DNA of 64,000 nt, taken from positions 11,002 through 75,001 of the forward strand of contig CALDAH010000008.1 of NCBI GenBank assembly GCA_937903135.1, written 5' to 3'. Each line of letters starts with the position of its first letter. The stretch's first letter is position 1. A program made the translations under genes and the position numbers. Below are positions 60,281-64,000 of the stretch, one piece after another. The notes below the pieces were generated by a model. It saw only the letters and a program-made list of their open reading frames with translations, did no database searches and was not told the DNA's origin. This stretch comes from an uncultured Alphaproteobacteria bacterium (lineage in GTDB: Bacteria > Pseudomonadota > Alphaproteobacteria > Rs-D84).

Positions 60281-60302
60281 AAAAAAAACGCCCTGTGGCG
60301 TT
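60281..60302 (-). terminator. Minus-strand terminator facing the RNA candidate
   Basis: AACGCC/GGCGTT (60302-60287) with eight T on the minus strand. It stops read-through from the T4SS operon before it enters the RNA candidate in antisense. Confidence 0.75.
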
Positions 60303-60364
60303 GCGGATGTAATATATCTTTGGTTATTTTATTATGTTTTCATTTGCGTCCTTTTGTTGTGAAT

Positions 60365-60392
60365 CTAAAAATAAACCCGCCATTTGGCGGGT
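60365..60392 (-). terminator. Terminator of the VirB9-VirB10 operon
   Basis: ACCCGCC pairs with GGCGGGT (60392-60375 on the minus strand), then TTATTTTTAG. It lies 5 bases after the VirB10 stop. The second terminator is 70 bases further on. Confidence 0.8.
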
Positions 60393-60396
60393 ACGA

Positions 60397-62811
60397 TTAT
60401 AATATCGGTGGGAAACAGTCCCCGCCACCTTCGGGGCAGCAATTAAATCCCTGTTCGCCCATGTCTGTATAAATCTCGCCGGTGCAACAACCATTCGCAT
60501 CTGGGTTTGAACCATCCTCGCATGTAATTGTTGCCGGGGCTTCTTCTTTTGGGAATGGCTGGAACGGATTTAACAGGGTCGTTTTATCATCGTCCGCGTA
60601 CTGCATCCCTAATACTTTTTCATTATAATCGGTCGTACCAACGCCCCCAAGGCTGGCAATACTATTAGAATTACCTGCATTCTGCTGATTCTTATACAGC
60701 TGATCCTGACGTGCCATATTTATCGCCTGGTAGTTTAATGATTGGCAATATAGCAACAGTGTTCTATACGCATACCCGCCACATTTCCCGGCCGCACAAT
60801 CGTCCCGTGCCGTCCACAGACCATTGCCATCCGTGGTGCAGTATTCCTGGGAATTAAACGAACGAACCTGACCTATCCATGACTCATCAGTAGCATCTAT
60901 GGTTACATCATGCTTCCATTTCTGGCGGTGGCCTTCACTATATTCGGCAACTGCACATTTTTTACTTGCATCGCCAGTCCCACATGTTACCTGCAGGTCG
61001 GCGGGTGAATATACAGTAATGCGCGTTCCGGCGGGAATTGTAAACGGCGGGACGGTATTATCCATCATATCAACCATTAACTTTTGGGCGACCTGATTCC
61101 ATGCCGTTATAATCTCGTTCTTGGCCAATTCTGATGAACGAACTGTCCCGGATTGAACAACGGTATTATTGTCCAGATCAATTTGGTTTACGAATTTATC
61201 CGCAACAGGGGCAATCATATTTACCGCCGCAGGAACAATCGCAGTTAGCATCGGCAGAACAAACTGTTCCAAATAATCGGTGCTGCCACGTCCCGGAACG
61301 CCAACGCGTCCCTGGGAATCCCCGGAAAACGGATCGTCTGTGCCGTTGAAATTAAATTCAACACCATTCGGCAATACAAACTGATACCACTTTATCTGCA
61401 TACGGCCGATGGATTTATATGGCCCGGGGACCTGGCCCGTTACATAGCCGAGTAATAATGTCCCGGTCGGAATAATAACCGTACGGCCATTATCAGAATA
61501 TACATTGCGATCAACTGTTGCGCGAACGGGTAAAAACTGTTCGCCGCTTATAAGGGTTGTATCCGCCCGAACATCCGATACGATTGTCGCGGGAATTGGT
61601 TTATACTGACGTAATATAAACGTCCGGTCATATGCAACTGTGTTTGTAACCACATCACCGCTGGTCGAATATACAACATCCGGCTGCGGGGCGGGGTTTA
61701 ATGTCAGACCCGGCTGAATCGCCACGCCGTTTACAGACATACCGCCACCTGTCGCGGCATTGGCATTTAATTCATCAGTCGTTAATTGACGGGCGCGATT
61801 CCCACGACGCGGCGCATCCGATAATTGCGGCAGTGTGCCGTTATTTATTGTTGTATATCCCATATGCTCGGCATCTGTTCCGATTTTTTTACCTGTATCT
61901 TTGATATCGGTTATTATGCCATTATCCGGGTTATATATCCCCGTGGGATTTTTGCAATCCTTATCCGAAAACGGGTGGAAATAATATGCACCACGTTCAG
62001 GCTTTATCCAGCCGATTTGATTGCCCGTGGCGTTATACCCCGGGAATGCAAAATCCGAACATGACTCGGCGGTTCGCTGAACCGTTTCGGCGGCCGGGAA
62101 ATAATCATTGCTATCGTCATAATCGGCATTGTTATCTGTGGTGCTATTATCGTTATTAAAATCTGCGAACGGATCAGATGGGGCGATTAATTCTATCTCG
62201 CGCTTGATCTCGTTTTTTATCACAGGCGCTGTGGCTGCGACCGGTTCGTTGTTTTGCACAAGGTTCGCCGGCGCGGGCGCTTTTACTTCTTCTACGAATG
62301 GCTGTTCGGCCCCGAGTGATATAACAATTTTTTCGGTTTTTTTCATCGTCTCGGGTTCATCCGCGCCGATATAGTCAATATATAATGCAGTGCTTTGCGT
62401 ATCAAATGCCGCGGTCGGTGCGAAATCCAGTGTTATTGCGCATGGGATCTGCTCGCTGATCTCGGCCGCCTTGGTGCATGTCTGCTTAGGGTCGCTAAAA
62501 CCATTAATATTTTCATTGGCCCGGCGAACCGCTAATATTTTTGTCGGGGCACTGGCCGATAGTTTAATTGTCTGGCTGCGTTTTTGACCGACGGTTGTAT
62601 CGGCCCAGTCAACGGTTGCCGGCGTCGCGAACAGCTGCAGCACAGGCGTATCTGGGGTGTCAATCGTTTCGGTTTTTCGCCGCCCCAAAAGCATGGTTAA
62701 TAAGATTAAAACAACAATGAACGCCGCCGCCAGCAACAGCCACTGAATATGACGCGGCGTAGATTTTCGCAAATCAGAAAATTGTTGTTTTATTTTGTTC
62801 ATATTACTCAT
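60397..62811 (-). CDS. VirB10/DotG-like T4SS protein with long N-terminal extension
   Basis: An 804-residue protein. A cytoplasmic start (residues 1-20) is followed by one membrane helix (21-42), a beta-rich domain at about 65-165 (TVGQKRSQTIKL, CAITLDFAP), a Pro/Ala/Asp-rich spacer and a second unknown domain (CSDFAFPGYNATGNQIGW...). The VirB10 core is at about 385-640: KPIPATIVSDVRADTTLISG, VIIPTGTLLLGYV, KWYQFVLPNGVEFNF and IPAGTRITVYSPADLQV near 610. A Cys-rich C-terminal tail follows. VirB10 spans both membranes and gates the channel. The start MSNMNK lies 44 bases after the VirB9 stop, so both are one operon. Confidence 0.85.
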   Translation of the reverse strand: MSNMNKIKQQFSDLRKSTPRHIQWLLLAAAFIVVLILLTMLLGRRKTETIDTPDTPVLQLFATPATVDWADTTVGQKRSQTIKLSASAPTKILAVRRANENINGFSDPKQTCTKAAEISEQIPCAITLDFAPTAAFDTQSTALYIDYIGADEPETMKKTEKIVISLGAEQPFVEEVKAPAPANLVQNNEPVAATAPVIKNEIKREIELIAPSDPFADFNNDNSTTDNNADYDDSNDYFPAAETVQRTAESCSDFAFPGYNATGNQIGWIKPERGAYYFHPFSDKDCKNPTGIYNPDNGIITDIKDTGKKIGTDAEHMGYTTINNGTLPQLSDAPRRGNRARQLTTDELNANAATGGGMSVNGVAIQPGLTLNPAPQPDVVYSTSGDVVTNTVAYDRTFILRQYKPIPATIVSDVRADTTLISGEQFLPVRATVDRNVYSDNGRTVIIPTGTLLLGYVTGQVPGPYKSIGRMQIKWYQFVLPNGVEFNFNGTDDPFSGDSQGRVGVPGRGSTDYLEQFVLPMLTAIVPAAVNMIAPVADKFVNQIDLDNNTVVQSGTVRSSELAKNEIITAWNQVAQKLMVDMMDNTVPPFTIPAGTRITVYSPADLQVTCGTGDASKKCAVAEYSEGHRQKWKHDVTIDATDESWIGQVRSFNSQEYCTTDGNGLWTARDDCAAGKCGGYAYRTLLLYCQSLNYQAINMARQDQLYKNQQNAGNSNSIASLGGVGTTDYNEKVLGMQYADDDKTTLLNPFQPFPKEEAPATITCEDGSNPDANGCCTGEIYTDMGEQGFNCCPEGGGDCFPPIL

Positions 62812-62854
62812 CCGTTAGCATTCATATATTAACAATTGTAATTTTTACAAGTGT

Positions 62855-64000
62855 TTACTGAATTCGCACCACATGACAGCTTGCCCCGCTGAACTTTAAC
62901 AGCTGATCACATAATTTCTGGGCGGTGTCAATATCACTCATCGGGCCGATACGCAAACGGTATAGCCGCGCCGTAGACGACGATGCACCAAGATCCCCAA
63001 CACCCTGTTCGTCAACGGCAAAGAATACCATATCCTTATACGGGGTTAGCAGCCCCTGACCGTCACTGCCGCTGAATTTCGCCAACAGTCCGGTCCAATA
63101 GTCATCCAGTGCTTTAACGGATGTATCTGATTTTAATTCAACCGCGACCCCGGTTTGATTACTTGTAATCAGCGGTATATTTGTCTGCGGCAGATATGAA
63201 CCGGCCGTAACGCGTTCGGCGGGCATCATTGTTACGCCGGACGTCGGCGCACCGTAATATCCCGATGCCATGCCGTTGGAATATCCGACCGGCATATAGT
63301 TCCCGGTTGCCCCTTGGCCGATTGCATTGTTTGATACGAACATCGGCGTCGTGGAATAGTTATTTGCAGACATGCTCATCGCCGCCAGGTCCGCGTTATA
63401 TGCAATATTATTTAGCGATTGGCCCGATAACATACTCTGGGCGACGTTCGCTTCGGCCAGTGCCATAACCGATGATGTATCCGCGATAAGGAACGGTTTT
63501 TCACGTTTCTTGATGCATACAATACGCTGACCGCTGCGCAGAACCATATCGCCGACCGCTTCTACGATTAACAGACGCCCATCCTCGCCGTCGGTGCGGA
63601 ATCCAACGGGGGATTCGCCACCTTCGACCAGCAAAGATACGACGGGACGCTGGGTCATCGCAATAACCTTGTCGCCGAAGTCAATATATGTAAATATTCG
63701 ATCGCGCCATACACGTTCCGGGGCGATTACGTAATCGTCAGGGTTCGGAACAAAAATATCTAAATCAAAACGAAACTCAGACGGATCAATTTTCATTGAT
63801 TTAATCCAGCCATAATCCTCGCCATCTACCCCGATTGTTCCCGATGCCGCAGATGATTTTTTAAATATAGATTTCATCCCGCCCGTCTGGGGTGCTGAAT
63901 TTGCGGCCGCCCCCGGCAGTGCCGCCCCCCCGTCAAGGGTTACGTCAACCTGGGAATACGTAATCTCGCTGGAATTAGATGGTTCGCTTCGCAGATAAAA
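62855..64000 (-). CDS. VirB9/CagX-like T4SS protein with C-terminal SPOR domain (partial)
   Basis: The frame is open to the right edge, so the start is outside; 381 codons are seen. The VirB9 C-terminal domain reads APERVWRDRIFTYIDFGDKV, then VVSLLVEGG, GRLLIVEAVGDMVLRSG. A linker rich in Asn, Ser, Gly and Met (about 130 residues) follows. The last 35 residues, RLYRLRIGPMSDIDTAQKL and CDQLLKFSGASCHVVRI, are a SPOR-type peptidoglycan-binding unit. VirB9 with VirB10 (and VirB7) forms the outer-membrane core complex. An internal ATG at 63877 would lose part of the domain and is not the start. Confidence 0.8.
   Translation of the reverse strand, partial: FYLRSEPSNSSEITYSQVDVTLDGGAALPGAAANSAPQTGGMKSIFKKSSAASGTIGVDGEDYGWIKSMKIDPSEFRFDLDIFVPNPDDYVIAPERVWRDRIFTYIDFGDKVIAMTQRPVVSLLVEGGESPVGFRTDGEDGRLLIVEAVGDMVLRSGQRIVCIKKREKPFLIADTSSVMALAEANVAQSMLSGQSLNNIAYNADLAAMSMSANNYSTTPMFVSNNAIGQGATGNYMPVGYSNGMASGYYGAPTSGVTMMPAERVTAGSYLPQTNIPLITSNQTGVAVELKSDTSVKALDDYWTGLLAKFSGSDGQGLLTPYKDMVFFAVDEQGVGDLGASSSTARLYRLRIGPMSDIDTAQKLCDQLLKFSGASCHVVRIQ

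Noticed and set aside
1..64000. CRISPR arrays, insertion sequences, rRNA genes
   Set aside because: No regularly spaced repeats with spacers, no transposase and no rRNA sequence were found in the window.

Overview
The window looks like a chromosome segment of an alphaproteobacterium with moderate to low GC, probably from an uncultured host-associated (gut-type) lineage. The support is a GapR (DUF2312) gene, a SuhB-like gene beside rpmE, rickettsia-like VirB6 multiplication in a type IV secretion system (T4SS), and a C-terminal ValS-like fragment. The lineage below class level is inference.

Layout. 1-6180: housekeeping genes (a ValS-like end, acyl-ACP thioesterase, dnaQ, a UvrD/PcrA helicase) and a large secreted protein with repeated Cx6C cysteine pairs. 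6187-12793: five VirB6/TrbL-like membrane proteins, four in one tight minus-strand operon and one divergent. The matching VirB9 and VirB10 lie at the right edge (60397-64000), so T4SS genes bracket the window. 12862-14392: an orphan gene, rpmE and an inositol-monophosphatase-like pseudoenzyme, followed by a structured RNA candidate. 14719-17107: a small cassette (cytosine methyltransferase plus lipoprotein nuclease) between 28-bp direct repeats. 17211-25143: two lipoproteins, tRNA-Gln, a MarR-TolC-adaptor-RND efflux operon, a HAD phosphatase and tRNA-Ser.

25298-45167 is an accessory island downstream of tRNA-Ser. It holds an HNH nuclease, a large serine recombinase with its small partners, a helicase/adenine-methylase system split into two subunits, prophage remnants (a ParB fragment fused out of frame to a terminase fragment), an ASCH protein next to a PIN-GNAT-PUA-like protein, an autoregulated-looking Fic protein, a MuF-type phage toxin with a frameshifting G8 tract and two small membrane proteins that may be immunity factors, DUF488 and DUF5662 genes, a Nudix-type regulator, an NgoBV-type restriction-modification pair and an HD-domain protein.

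45327-59350 returns to core genes: rmuC-def-fmt-(small gene)-truA, comEC, an RNHCP protein and gapR, pyk, a SPOR-tailed D,D-carboxypeptidase, recR-rsmA, a Kef-type antiporter and lspA-yidC.

Two regulatory themes recur. Several genes have a TATAAT-like box only 5-10 bases before the start codon, which predicts leaderless or nearly leaderless mRNAs. Two accessory genes (the 16938 methyltransferase and the MuF toxin) share an unusual leader: a strong promoter followed by two consecutive intrinsic terminators before the gene, with the same GCGACA/TGTCGC first stem. Most function calls are by motif recognition without database searches.
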